A stretch of 64,000 bases of DNA from Methylohalomonas sp034521715 (GCA_034521715.1 JAXHLY010000001.1:300505-364504); one strand, 5' to 3'; positions 35,143 through 45,466 are shown, numbered from the stretch's first letter. Translations and numbers: made by a program. Notes: generated by a model from the letters alone, not told the origin.

Positions 35143-36446
35143 GATCCTGCTTTTGTTGAGCCTGACCGTGCCGGCCGTACAGGCGTCACCCGATATCCAG
35201 CACTGGACCACCGGCAGCGGGACCGATGTTTATTTTGTCGCCGCCGATGAACTGCCGATGCTGGATGTGCGGGTGGTCTTCGATGCCGGCAGTGCCCGCG
35301 ACGGCGACAAGCCCGGTGTGGCGGAAATGACCGTGGGCATGCTCGCCGATGGTGCCGGCGGCATGAGTTCGGATGAAATCAGCACCGCCTTCGAATCCAT
35401 CGGCGCGAATTACGGCGTCAGCCTCGATCGCGATATGGCCAGCGTCAAGCTGCGCACGCTGGCGGACGAACAAACCCGCGCGGCGGCGCTCGACACGCTT
35501 GCGAAGGTGATCAGTCAGCCGGATTTTCCGCAGGATGATTTCGAACGCGAAAAGCAGCGTACGCTGATCGGCATACGCTCCAAGCTGCAATCACCCGGCG
35601 CGCTGGCGAGTGACGCCTTTTACAAGGCGCTTTACGGCAAGCATCCGTATGCGCATCCAACATCGGGCACAGAAGACAGCGTGGCGGATCTTGCGCGTGA
35701 AGATCTGGCCGCATTTCATGAGCGGCACTATACCGCCGCCAATGCCACGATAGCGATCGTGGGCGCAGTCACACGTACCGAAGCGGAAGCGATCGCCGAC
35801 GAACTGCTGGCAGGTTTGCCGGCCGGCGAGCCGTTGCCCGAGGTGCCGGCCGTTGATGACAACGATACCAAACAGGTCACGATCAGTTTTCCTTCCAGCC
35901 AGACGCATGTACTGATCGGCATGCCGGTGGTCAAGCGCCATGACGATGATTATTTTTCGCTTTATGTCGGCAATCATGTGCTGGGCGGCAGCGGCATGGT
36001 ATCGCAGCTGTTCGATTCCATTCGCGAAAAACAGGGGCTTTCCTATAGCGTTTACAGTTATTTTTATCCGCTGCAGCAGGCCGGGCCGTTCGTCCGGCTT
36101 GCAGACCAGTACCCGGCAGACCGATGCGGCACTGGAACTGCTACGCCGGGAAATCCGCGATTATATTGGTAACGGTCCGACAGATGACGAGCTGGAGGCC
36201 AGTAAGCAGAACATTACCGGTGGTTTCCCGCTGCGCATCGACAGTAACAGTAATATTGTCGAATATCTTGCCGTTATCGGTTTTTATGATCTGCCGCTGG
36301 ATTACCTGGATACTTTTAACGACAAGGTACTGGCGGTCACACGCGAAGAGATCGTCGATGCGTTCCAGCGGCGCCTGAATGTCGACGACTTTGTCACCGT
36401 GCTGGTCGGCCGCCAGCAGGACCGGCAGGCCGGTAACGGAAACTAG
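35132..36446 (+). pseudogene. M16 family peptidase-like protein (partner subunit), one frameshift
   Basis: Starts at the ATG at 35132 with a signal peptide (MFTRILLLLSLTVPAVQA) and lacks HxxEH: the region reads PGVAEMTVGMLADGAGG. It is thus the non-catalytic M16 partner. The frame continues to QAGPFVRLADQYPAD. The family continuation STRQTDAALELLRREIRDYI lies one frame over and runs to the stop at 36446. One extra base near 36098 breaks it. Restored length is about 437 residues, normal for the family. It overlaps the active subunit by 11 bases. Confidence 0.85.
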
Positions 36447-36509
36447 CGTTACAGCATAACCAGCGGGAGCGTTATCCTGAAGCCATCACGACGACAGCCG
36501 GCGGGCCGT

Positions 36510-37043
36510 GTGCGCATCATTGCCGGCGACTGGCGCGGCCGCCGTTTGCCCGTGCCGGCGCGTGACGGACTGCGGCCAACGCCGGACCGGGTCCGCGAGA
36601 CCCTGTTCAACTGGCTGCAGGCAGAGATCGCTGGCGCCGATTGCCTGGATCTGTTTGCCGGGACCGGTGCGCTCGGCTTCGAGGCGGCGTCGCGCGGCGC
36701 GCGATCGGTGACGCTGGTTGAAAGCGACCGTGACCAGGCCGATCAGCTGCGCGAACAGGTCGCGGTCTTTCAGGCTGACAACATCAACGTGGTGTGCGCA
36801 GACGGCATCGCCTGGCTGCAAAAGACCGCGGACGAGTTCGACATTGTCTTTCTGGATCCGCCGTTCCAGGGCGATCTGCTGCAATCCGGTTTAACAATTC
36901 TTGCCGACCGGGCTATTCTGCGTCCTTCCGGAATGGTTTATGCCGAACAGTCCAGGGGCGAGGCCATCCCGCCTGGCTGGCAGGCAGTCAAGGAATCGCG
37001 CGCCGGGCGGGTTCAAGCCCGCCTGCTGAAAAAAGGGCTATAA
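36510..37043 (+). CDS. rsmD: 16S rRNA (guanine(966)-N(2))-methyltransferase RsmD
   Basis: A 177-residue protein starting with the family pattern MRIIAGDWRGRRLPVP and DGLRPTPDRVRETLFNWL, the SAM motif LDLFAGTGALGFEAASRGA and the catalytic FLDPPF. It methylates G966 of 16S rRNA. The start used is a GTG at 36510; some homologs have a short basic extension before it. coaD follows after 17 bases, the usual pair. Confidence 0.93.
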   Translation: MRIIAGDWRGRRLPVPARDGLRPTPDRVRETLFNWLQAEIAGADCLDLFAGTGALGFEAASRGARSVTLVESDRDQADQLREQVAVFQADNINVVCADGIAWLQKTADEFDIVFLDPPFQGDLLQSGLTILADRAILRPSGMVYAEQSRGEAIPPGWQAVKESRAGRVQARLLKKGL

Positions 37044-37060
37044 CGGCAGAGGTTTTTTGC

Positions 37061-37552
37061 ATGAGCATCACGGCATTGTATGCAGGTACTTTCGATCCGG
37101 TAACCAACGGTCATGTGGATATTGCCCAGCGTGCCGCGGTACTGTTCGACCGCGTGATCGTCGCCGTCGCCGCCGCCGGTAACAAGACGCCGGCCTTTGG
37201 ACTGGAAGAGCGCATCGAAATGGCGCAGACGGCGCTGGCGGGGACGAAGAACATCGAGATCATGGGCTTTGACATGCTGGTTACCGATCTGGCAAAGCGC
37301 GAAGGCGCGCGGGTGCTGATCCGCGGCCTGCGCGCCATGTCGGACTTCGATTATGAATTCCAGATGGCCGGCATGAACCGCAAACTGTTCGCTGACACGG
37401 AGACCGTGTTCCTGACACCGGCGGAAACCTATAACTGTATCTCCTCCAGCCTGGTGCGCGAAATCGTGCGTCTCGGCGGCGATGTCTCCGAGTTCGTGCA
37501 CCCGGCTGTGCAGCGTGCGCTGGCCGAGCGCATTGGGCGTAACAATAAATAA
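37061..37552 (+). CDS. coaD: Phosphopantetheine adenylyltransferase
   Basis: A 163-residue nucleotidyltransferase with the TxGH-type site YAGTFDPVTNGHVDIAQRA, the RGLRAMSDFDYEFQMAGMNR block and ISSSLVREI. It makes dephospho-CoA from phosphopantetheine and ATP, the penultimate step of CoA synthesis. The ATG at 37061 is the family start; the frame stays open upstream into rsmD without similarity. Confidence 0.97.
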   Translation: MSITALYAGTFDPVTNGHVDIAQRAAVLFDRVIVAVAAAGNKTPAFGLEERIEMAQTALAGTKNIEIMGFDMLVTDLAKREGARVLIRGLRAMSDFDYEFQMAGMNRKLFADTETVFLTPAETYNCISSSLVREIVRLGGDVSEFVHPAVQRALAERIGRNNK

Positions 37553-38013
37553 GAATCGTATCTCGTATCTCGTCGCCCGCTTTATTGATTGATGAGTCCG
37601 CAAATGCACGCGAATAGACGCAAATATAATTTCTCGTCATTACCGCGAAAGCGGTAATCCAGTTAAATTATTAATCTCCTTAATTACTCCAGGTTTCCGC
37701 CTAGCAGGGCGAAATTTGCTGTTAATCCAATCTAAGGAAGCTCTGAATATTTTGTCATTTCGACCAACGGGAGAAATCTTTCAGTGCGCTGCTCTATACA
37801 AGTCAATAGGTTAAATGATTTCTCCCGTTGGTCGAAATGACACCACGGATTAATCAGGGTTTCCCTAAGGTGATTGATTATCCACTGGATGCCATCCTTT
37901 GATTCGCGCGGTATATACATGTACCGCCCCCCTGCTTGCGCGGGAATGACGACTACTAAAATTTATGATCATTCGCAAACTGATATCACAATAAAAACCG
38001 GATTCCCTGAACA
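37553..38013. other. Repeat-rich intergenic interval
   Basis: About 460 bases without a gene. In order there is a segment CCGCAAATGCACGCGAATAG that recurs in inverted form near 53260-53300, and a palindrome ATTACCGCGAAAGCGGTAAT at 37640-37659. The MITE-like copy at 37732-37869 and a palindromic GCGGTATATACATGTACCGC at 37908-37927 follow. Similar short elements occur near 33.5, 52.4 and 53.2 kb. Confidence 0.6.
37732..37869. repeat. MITE-like element (copy 2)
   Basis: CTAAGGAAGCTCTGAATAT at the left faces ATTAATCAGGGTTTCCCTAAG at the right, an imperfect inverted pair. Inside, 37753-37778 and 37817-37842 form a 26-base perfect inverted repeat that begins TGTCATTTCGACC. The left end and the internal TTTCTCCCGTTGGTCGAAAT block are shared with copy 1 at 27640-27805; the loops differ. 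No coding frame is present. Confidence 0.7.
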
Positions 38014-39696
38014 ATGATTCGTTTAATCGTAAAACTTGTCCTGCTTGTTTCGCTGTTGCCGGCGGCCGCACAAGCGGCCGACCTCAAGCCCTCCGAAGCC
38101 GCGATAGCTTCCGCCCATCCGCTGGCGACGCAGGCGGGTCTCGATATCCTCGACCAGGGCGGCAATGCCTTTGATGCCGCCGTCGCCGTCAGCGCCGCGC
38201 TGGCTGTGGTCGAGCCCTACGGCTCGGGGCTGGGCGGCGGCGGTTTCTATCTGCTGCATGTGGCCGACAGCCAGCACGACGTCATGCTGGATGCGCGCGA
38301 GACCGCGCCGGCATCGGCCAGACAGTCACATTACCTGGATAATAACGGTGAGCTGGATCGCGATATCAGCATCAACAGTGCTTATGCCGCCGGCATACCC
38401 GGCATACCCGCAGCACTGGATAAACTGGCACGTGAATACGGCCGCCTGCCATTAAAGGAAACACTGGCGCCGGCGATCCGTTATGCGCAGGAAGGCTTTG
38501 CTGTCACCGAACGCTACCGCAAACTTGCCGGATTCCGGCTTGAAGTTATGCGGCGTAATGAGCAGACGGCGGCGATCTTTCTGCAGGATAACGATATCCC
38601 GGAAACCGGATACATGGTTCAACAGCCGCAACTGGCCGAAACGCTGGAAACAATTGCCGATAAGGGCAGTGATGTCTTTTATCGCGGCGGCCTGGCCGAA
38701 CGCATGGTCGCCGGTGTTAATGAACAGGGCGGGCAGTGGACATTGCAGGATCTGGCCGATTACACGGTAAAGGAACGCCGACCGATCGTGTCGGTTTATG
38801 GGGGTATTAAAATAATTTCCGCGTCGCTGCCGTCATCCGGCGGCATCGTGCTCGGCCAGGCCCTGGGTATCCTCGAGCAGTTCGATCTCCGCTATATGGA
38901 CGAAGCAACACGAATGCACCTGATCGTCGAGGCCATGCGCCGCGCCTATCGCGATCGCGCCGCCTATCTCGGTGACAGCGATTTCGTCGATGTGCCGGTC
39001 GAGCGTCTGCTGGACGCCGATTACATGGCCGGCCTGGCGGTCGAGATCGATCGGGAACGGGCCACGCCCAGTGACACCATGCCACCATTTGACAGTCAAC
39101 ACGGTGTTGGCGACAACACCACGCATTTTTCCATTATTGATACGGAAGGTAATCGTGTCAGTGCCACGCTCAGCGTCAACCTGCCGTTCGGCAATGCCAT
39201 GATGGCCGGCGATACGGGAATACTGCTGAATAATGAGCTCGATGATTTCGCCCTGCAGCCGCTGGAACCGAATGCCTACGGTCTCGTCGGCACGCACGCC
39301 AACGCGATTGCGCCCGGCAAGCGGCCGCTGTCGAGCATGACGCCGACTTTCCTCGAAACCGATGACAAGGTGGCGATACTCGGTACACCGGGTGGCAGCC
39401 GCATCATCAGCATGGTGCTGCTGGGTACGCTGGCGTTCGCCGATGGCGGGTTACCGGAAAGCTGGGTATCGATGCCGCGCTACCATCATCAATATCTGCC
39501 TGACGTGATTCAGCATGAGCCGGGTGCGCTGGCGCCGGATCTGATGACGGCCCTGCAGTCCATGGGCCATGCGTTCGAGGATGTCGGCCGCCGGTACGGC
39601 AATATGCAGGCAGTGCTCTGGCACAAGCCGACCAATCTTGTTTTTGTCGCCAGCGATCCGCGTGGCGAGGGGCGTGCCGCGAAGCTGCCGCAGTAA
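38014..39696 (+). CDS. ggt: Gamma-glutamyltransferase
   Basis: A 560-residue periplasmic Ntn-hydrolase precursor with a signal peptide (about 1-21, ending AAAQA) and the conserved LDQGGNAFDAAVAVSAALAV and SGLGGGGFYLLH. The self-cleavage site is at NTTHFSIID, with the catalytic Thr near residue 369. It is followed by the small subunit with LPFGNAMM and PGKRPLSSMTPTFL. It hydrolyses or transfers the gamma-glutamyl group of glutathione. The frame is intact. No clear ribosome site precedes the ATG. Confidence 0.93.
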   Translation: MIRLIVKLVLLVSLLPAAAQAADLKPSEAAIASAHPLATQAGLDILDQGGNAFDAAVAVSAALAVVEPYGSGLGGGGFYLLHVADSQHDVMLDARETAPASARQSHYLDNNGELDRDISINSAYAAGIPGIPAALDKLAREYGRLPLKETLAPAIRYAQEGFAVTERYRKLAGFRLEVMRRNEQTAAIFLQDNDIPETGYMVQQPQLAETLETIADKGSDVFYRGGLAERMVAGVNEQGGQWTLQDLADYTVKERRPIVSVYGGIKIISASLPSSGGIVLGQALGILEQFDLRYMDEATRMHLIVEAMRRAYRDRAAYLGDSDFVDVPVERLLDADYMAGLAVEIDRERATPSDTMPPFDSQHGVGDNTTHFSIIDTEGNRVSATLSVNLPFGNAMMAGDTGILLNNELDDFALQPLEPNAYGLVGTHANAIAPGKRPLSSMTPTFLETDDKVAILGTPGGSRIISMVLLGTLAFADGGLPESWVSMPRYHHQYLPDVIQHEPGALAPDLMTALQSMGHAFEDVGRRYGNMQAVLWHKPTNLVFVASDPRGEGRAAKLPQ

Positions 39697-39719
39697 ACGC
39701 AGTCTCCTGCCAGGCCCTT

Positions 39720-40620
39720 TCAGTCAGCCGCCGTGATCGTGATCTCGCGTACCGCATAATCGCCGCCCTGGTTGATCATGGCGAAGCCGTCGAATGATTC
39801 CCGGAAACCGCGATCCCGGATCTGAATCACCTGTTCGCCGTCCAGGTGGACGCTCATCTGGCCGTTGGCATCACGCGTCCAGCGCAGGTTATGGGTCTGG
39901 CCGATCCTGGAGATCGATCGGCTGGTCGTGGTATTCGAGTGTCGAGGCCCCGCGCGGGGTATAGCGGCGCAGCGCCAGTGACGGCAAGCCGGCTTCGGGA
40001 TTCGGCGTATAGACCAGCCGGTAGCCCGCCGAAACATCCTCGCCCTGATAGGGACCCCATTCGAAGGCGCCGCCCGGCCCTTCCCTGTCACGCGAACTCA
40101 GTTCGATGTCGATAGCGAATGCGTTACTGAAGGGTACCGGTGCGAGGATCGCCGCGTAATCCGGGTCCGTGACAGTGTCCTGATCCCGTTCGCCGTTACC
40201 GAGCGCGTGTTCCAGCAGCGCACCGAACAGCTGTTCCATTTCCTTGCCTTCGCGCCGGGTCTGCGCCTGCTGCCGGGACGGCTCCACCACCGAGCGCAGG
40301 CCGTAGCGCCAGTCGATCAGGAATTCGCCGGCCGTGGTTTTCCACGGCTCGGACGGTGTGTGCGCCTTGGTTGAAAAATCGTCGTGCAGGATCTCGCTGC
40401 GCCAGGGGTTCTCGTAATTGCTGACCAGATCGCGCAGATCACGCAACAGCCAGGGATCGGCCAGGCGCTGCTGTTCCGCACGCTCGATATGCGCTTTCAG
40501 CTCCTCCAGCAGGGCCTGCAGCCGATCATTCTCCGTTTCCGCGGCGGTCGTGGCCGCGGGCATGATGGCGGCGATACCAAGCATGGCGGCGCAAAACAGA
40601 CGAAAATAGAACGTGTTCAT
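39720..40620 (-). pseudogene. Secreted protein of unknown function, one frameshift
   Basis: The ATG at 40620 opens a signal peptide (LFCAAMLGIAAIMPAATTAA) and a Glu/Arg-rich helical segment (LQALLEELKAHIERAEQQR). A beta-rich part has DDFSTKAHTPSEPWK and GAFEWGPYQGEDVSAGYRL. The frame breaks near 39905. The continuation GQTHNLRWTRDANGQMSV, HLDGEQVIQIRDRGF lies one frame over and ends at 39720. The second half resembles a concanavalin-like beta-sandwich domain (LamG or 3-keto-glucosidase type), but this is a pattern impression only. It is convergent with ggt. Confidence 0.55.
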
Positions 40621-40977
40621 AGTACTCATGCACCGTTTGTTCGGCACGATTGCAGCCTGTAGCCGCACGTCTGCCTTCATGATAGATGATAGAACAGTGG
40701 CAACACCCGGACAGGCCGGCATATTGCCCGTTTGCGATAGTATGTATACCAGCGAGAATGGATGGTAACAATAATAATGTCCAATCCCTGAACGTTTTGC
40801 GTGAGACGTGCGGACTCAGCCCGAACCGCGGCACGAGCCGCCGGCCCCATCCCCGCCGCAGTGAACCTTGCGGCGAGGGCAATACGGAATATCCGTTGCC
40901 GTATCCGGGCACAGGATCGCACGTCTTGACGCCCTGGCGGCGTGACTGTTGTAGACTGGCCCTGACTCAGTAATGCC

Positions 40978-42753
40978 ATGGCCGGCGGTGGCCGGACGGA
41001 TAACCACAGTCTCATGACGCGAATCGGGGAAAAATTCCGGCCTTATATAGAACAGCGGCGCCACTTTCTGGCGACGCGCCAGGCCGAGATCACCCTGGCC
41101 CTGCTCGGCGTTGTCGCCGGCCTGCTCTCGGGCGGCATCATCATCGCCTTCCGGCTCGGTATTGAAAACCTGCAGCAGGTTTTTCTATCGACGCACGACC
41201 CCGAGGGTTACGAGGCGCTGTCGACGGCCTGGCGTTTCGGGCTGCCGCTGGCCGGCGGTGTGCTGCTGGCGGTGGGCATGTGGCTGATCCATCCGTCATC
41301 GCGCAGGGTCGGCGTGATCCATGTGCTGGAGCGCCTGCAATATCACGAAGGTCACCTGCCGCTGCGCAACCTGCTGGTACAGTTTTTCGGCGGTATCATC
41401 GCCCTGGCGTCGGGCCAGTCCATCGGCCGCGAAGGCCCGAGTGTGCACCTGGGCGCGGGCATTTCCAGTCTCACCGGCCAGTATCTGTCATTACCCAATA
41501 ACAGTATCCGCACACTGGTGGCGTGCGGCTGCGCCGCCGCCATTGCCGCCTCGTTCAATACCCCGTTGGCCGGTGTCGTCTTCGCCATGGAGGTGATCGT
41601 GATGGAGTACACCATTGCCGGCTTCACGCCGGTGATCCTGGCGGCAGTGATGGCAACCGTCATGAGCCGTGCGGTGTTCGGCGAGGAAACCGCGTTCATC
41701 GTGCCGGCCGTCGGATCGGCCACACTGCCGGATCTCGTTTACATCACCATCATGGGTATCGCCATCGGCGCGGCATCAGCCGGATTCGTGACAGTGATCC
41801 GGCGCCTGCGCCGGACGCTGTTCGACTGGTCGCCGCTGCTGGTGATGCCGATGGCTGCCGTTGTTGTCGGCGGCCTCGGTATTTTCGTTCCACAGGTGCT
41901 CGGTACCGGTTACGATACGGTCAACCTCGCCGTGGCCGGCCAGCTCGGCGTCATGCTGATGATCGCCATCCTGCTGGCCAAGTTTGCCGCGAGTGCGCTC
42001 TGTGTCTCCAGCCGCATGCCGGGCGGGCTCATCGGCCCGGCGATCGTCATGGGCAGCCTGGCCGGCGGCGTGTATTCCCAGTTGATTAATCAGGTACCGG
42101 GAGTAAGTTCCGATCCCAGCCTGTATGCCATGCTTGGCATGGGCGCGATGATGAGCGCGACATTACAGGCACCCATGGCCGCCCTGCTGGCGTTGCTGGA
42201 AATGACCGCCAGCCCCACGTTGATCATGCCGGCGATGCTGGCGGTGGTGAGCGCCAACCTGGCGGCCAAGACCCTGTTCGGCCAGCGTTCGATATACCTG
42301 CAGATGCTGCAGGATTCGGGGCTTGTCTATCGCAGTGACCCGCTGTCGCTCGGCCTGCGTCGCATCGGCGTCACCGCGGCCATGAACCGCAGGGTGGTCA
42401 GCTGCGAATCCGAGATCACGCTGCAGTATGCGCAGCAGCTGCTCAAGGAGGAACCGCAGTGGATCGTGATCCGGCAGAAGGAAGACAAGGCGCTGCTGAT
42501 GCCCGGTTCCAATCTCGCCGCCTACCTGGAAAACGAGGACCTGCCGGAGAAGATCCAGCTGCTGGAAGTGCCGGGCCAGCGCCGGGAGATCGTGCCCGTT
42601 CATTCGCAGGCGACGTTATACGAAGCGCGCCGGGTGCTGGATGAACACAAGGTCGATGCCGTCTATATACGCCGTCCGGCCGGTGCCGGCAGCTATCGCA
42701 TACTCGGTGTCCTGCAGTACCAGGACATCCAGGCCAGCTATTCGCTGCGCTGA
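40978..42753 (+). CDS. CLC-family chloride channel or antiporter with CBS domains
   Basis: A 591-residue protein. The membrane domain has about 16 helices and the selectivity segments GREGPSVHLGAG (gating Glu near residue 152), SFNTPLAGVVFAMEV and SRMPGGLIGPAI. The cytoplasmic C-terminus (about 460-591) has two CBS repeats, ending with VYIRRPAGAGSYRILGVLQY. In E. coli ClC-ec1 the proton glutamate Glu203 lies in FIIEEM; here the aligned residue is Val (FAMEV), as in animal CLC channels. The start may be 40978 or the in-frame ATG at 41014; neither has a good ribosome site. Confidence 0.9.
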   Translation: MAGGGRTDNHSLMTRIGEKFRPYIEQRRHFLATRQAEITLALLGVVAGLLSGGIIIAFRLGIENLQQVFLSTHDPEGYEALSTAWRFGLPLAGGVLLAVGMWLIHPSSRRVGVIHVLERLQYHEGHLPLRNLLVQFFGGIIALASGQSIGREGPSVHLGAGISSLTGQYLSLPNNSIRTLVACGCAAAIAASFNTPLAGVVFAMEVIVMEYTIAGFTPVILAAVMATVMSRAVFGEETAFIVPAVGSATLPDLVYITIMGIAIGAASAGFVTVIRRLRRTLFDWSPLLVMPMAAVVVGGLGIFVPQVLGTGYDTVNLAVAGQLGVMLMIAILLAKFAASALCVSSRMPGGLIGPAIVMGSLAGGVYSQLINQVPGVSSDPSLYAMLGMGAMMSATLQAPMAALLALLEMTASPTLIMPAMLAVVSANLAAKTLFGQRSIYLQMLQDSGLVYRSDPLSLGLRRIGVTAAMNRRVVSCESEITLQYAQQLLKEEPQWIVIRQKEDKALLMPGSNLAAYLENEDLPEKIQLLEVPGQRREIVPVHSQATLYEARRVLDEHKVDAVYIRRPAGAGSYRILGVLQYQDIQASYSLR

Positions 42754-42978
42754 ACCGGGTTTTGGCTAGTGTTTTACAGCCTTCCGGCATCATTTGGCTG
42801 CGGATTCTGCGGCGCTACGGGCATGGGTGAACGAGACTTCATCCAGTACAGATGGCGCCGCGTCCATGCCGTTGTATGCGCGATGGATCATGCGCAACTT
42901 TCCGCGGGCTGTGCGTCTAATCAATGCAGGCTATACTTGAATCTTTCTCCGTGAAGAGTTTCCAGCAAAGGAGGCTGA

Positions 42979-45174
42979 ATGCATCCAAAAGGACCCGCTC
43001 TTCTGTTAATACAACTCACTGGTTTGATTGCTGTTCTCGCTATCGGCGCTGTTAACGCCGAAGCGCGGACGGTGATATTCGGCGGCGCCTCGGAATACCG
43101 GCCGTTTCATTTCCTCGACCGCTCCGGCCAGCCCGATGGCTTCGATGTCGCCCTGTTTGAAGAAATTGCCCGCGAGGCGGGCTGGAATACGGAGTACCGG
43201 CTGGGAGACTGGTCCGCCACACAGCAACAGCTGCTGGAAGGCGAGATAGATGTCGTCCCCATGTTCATTTCTGACGAGCGCCAAGAAAAATATTTGTTTT
43301 CCACGCCGGTATTGAAAACAAGCCATTACCTGTTCGGTCGTGAAGGCGGCACACCGCACGATAGTCTTTATGAGCTGAGTAATGAAAAAGTCGCCGCCGA
43401 AGAAGGCGGTTATGGCTGGCGCCGGCTGCAACAACTGCAATCAAAAGTTCAGATCGTATCCACCCGCAGTGAAGCGGAAGCCATCCATCTGGTTGACCGG
43501 GGTACGGCGGATTATGCCCTGGTCAATGGCGATGTCGGTACTTACATCATTGACGCTGAAAACTTGAACAATGTTACGGCACTGAGCCCGCCGCTGTTGC
43601 CTGTCGTATATGCGTTTGCCGTGAATCCGGAACGGCCCGGGCTGGTCAGCGGGATCAACCGTGCATTACAGGACCTGAGACAGCAGGGCATAATTGACGA
43701 ACTCAGCAGTGAATGGCTGGCGCCAGCGATTGACTGGCGGGAGGCGCTGCAAAAATCCCTCTGGATCGTCATCCCGCTGTTACTGGCCGTGCTCTATATC
43801 GGTTATCAGCTATGGCGTTACCGCTACCGGTTTCGTCATGTTGTACAGCTCGCAAACTCGGAGTCCGCGCGCCGGCAGGAAGCTGAACGGCAGGCGGAAA
43901 AGCTGGCCGTTTATGATGAGCTGACCGGCTTGCCGAACACGACCTTCTTCCTGCAATACCTGAATACCGCCCTGGAGCATGCCCGGGAACACCGGCAAAC
44001 ACTGGCCGCCGCGATTCTGACGTTACTGGACATGGAAATCATTCAGCAGGTTGCCGGATACCGTGTTACGGATGGCCTGATAAAACTCGAGGCCGAGGCA
44101 CTGGCCCGCGAATATGATGGCTTTATCGCCTACCTGGGACAGGGCCGTTATGGTTTCATATTTGAAAACATCGGCGATGCCGAGCAAGCCCTCGGGAAAA
44201 TACGATCCCTGCTGGACGTGGCAGGGCAGGAGTATGATCTCGGGGATACGCCCATCGAACCACATGTCGCCTGCGGCATGGCGGTGTTCCCCGAGCATGG
44301 CTATAACAGCCAGGATATCTACCGTGCCGCGGAGCTTGCCATGACGATGGCCCGGCAGCGGCGCCAACCGATATTAAGTTATGACCCGTCGATGGAGCCC
44401 GACCCGCGCAACCTGACATTGATGGCCGATCTGCGTAAGGCCATCGAGGCCAATGTACTGGACTGGGTATTCCAGCCCAAGTATTCGTTGTTCGAACGGC
44501 GGGTCATCGGGGCTGAGATGCTGATCCGCTGGCGGCATCCGCGCTATGGTCCGCTGTCGCCAGGCCTGTTTATTCCGCTGGCCGAAAAGACCGGCCTGAT
44601 CCAGTCGGTAACGCGCTGCGCAATCGCTGAGGCCATCGGCATCGTCCGGGAATGGGGCGCCATCGGCAGCGACTGGAAGCTGTCGGTCAACGTTTCCGGT
44701 AATGACCTGGCTGATTCCGGTATGGTCAATGACATCATCAAGCACCTTGATGATCATGCATCATTGCTGGTTCTGGAAGTCACGGAAACGGCCATCATAA
44801 AAGACATTGAATCGATTAGCCGGAATATCGAGCGGTTACGGGTCGCCGGGATCGGCATCTCACTGGATGATTACGGCACCGGTTTTTCTTCTTTATCGTA
44901 CCTGAAGCAGTTGAGTTTCGACGAGATCAAGATCGATATGTCGTTTATCAAAAACATGCTGCATTCAGACAGGGATCAGAAGATCACCCGCGCCAGCATC
45001 ATCCTGGGACATGAGCTGGACGCCACGGTAACCGCCGAGGGCGTGGAAGATATGGCGACAGCGGAATTACTGGAGACACTCAAGTGCGATGCACTACAGG
45101 GTTATGGCATTGCAAAACCGGGCAGCCAGCAGGAATTCATCAGGTTTGCGGATAGTTATATCTATCCTGCCTGA
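42979..45174 (+). CDS. Periplasmic-sensor protein: SBP_bac_3, degenerate GGDEF and EAL
   Basis: A 731-residue protein. It has a signal peptide (about 1-29) and a periplasmic amino-acid-binding-type domain (about 30-250, FGGASEYRPFHFLD ... GFDVALFEEIAREAGW). A membrane helix (WIVIPLLLAVLYIGYQLW, about 260) and a short coiled coil follow. The GGDEF domain has the active loop replaced by GQGRYGF (near 388), and the EAL domain has EMLIRW (near 513), LDDYGTGFSSLSYLKQL and TAEGVED. The cyclase is probably dead. The EAL keeps most metal residues, so c-di-GMP hydrolysis driven by a periplasmic ligand is the likely role. AAGGAGGCTGA precedes the ATG. Confidence 0.88.
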   Translation: MHPKGPALLLIQLTGLIAVLAIGAVNAEARTVIFGGASEYRPFHFLDRSGQPDGFDVALFEEIAREAGWNTEYRLGDWSATQQQLLEGEIDVVPMFISDERQEKYLFSTPVLKTSHYLFGREGGTPHDSLYELSNEKVAAEEGGYGWRRLQQLQSKVQIVSTRSEAEAIHLVDRGTADYALVNGDVGTYIIDAENLNNVTALSPPLLPVVYAFAVNPERPGLVSGINRALQDLRQQGIIDELSSEWLAPAIDWREALQKSLWIVIPLLLAVLYIGYQLWRYRYRFRHVVQLANSESARRQEAERQAEKLAVYDELTGLPNTTFFLQYLNTALEHAREHRQTLAAAILTLLDMEIIQQVAGYRVTDGLIKLEAEALAREYDGFIAYLGQGRYGFIFENIGDAEQALGKIRSLLDVAGQEYDLGDTPIEPHVACGMAVFPEHGYNSQDIYRAAELAMTMARQRRQPILSYDPSMEPDPRNLTLMADLRKAIEANVLDWVFQPKYSLFERRVIGAEMLIRWRHPRYGPLSPGLFIPLAEKTGLIQSVTRCAIAEAIGIVREWGAIGSDWKLSVNVSGNDLADSGMVNDIIKHLDDHASLLVLEVTETAIIKDIESISRNIERLRVAGIGISLDDYGTGFSSLSYLKQLSFDEIKIDMSFIKNMLHSDRDQKITRASIILGHELDATVTAEGVEDMATAELLETLKCDALQGYGIAKPGSQQEFIRFADSYIYPA

Positions 45175-45466
45175 AGCAGGGACGGTACCCCGGATTATCT
45201 GAATTCAATAGTTTCAAACAAGGGCTTCTGCCATCAATGCAGATGCCTGAACGGGCTGACAAATTGGCTAACGGCATGGGGATCGTCCCCCTGGCTGATA
45301 TCGCAAGCTACTGATAACCGGTGATATACTGCAAGATCATGCCGGATCACACGGCCTGGCAGGGCTGGTATATATACTATCACCCCTGTCGTAGGCCGAT
45401 GTATTATAGACATCTTTCAGAATTATATGCCTGGCCCGAGCATTGAGCCTTGCACGGAGAGAGTTA
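45175..45466. other. Intergenic interval upstream of the FNR gene
   Basis: About 290 bases with no gene. A small hairpin CCTGCCTGAAGCAGG lies just after the preceding stop. The rest is mixed sequence with short AT stretches (TATATATACTATCA near 45369) that could hold the FNR gene promoter. No FNR-type dyad is seen here. Confidence 0.4.
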
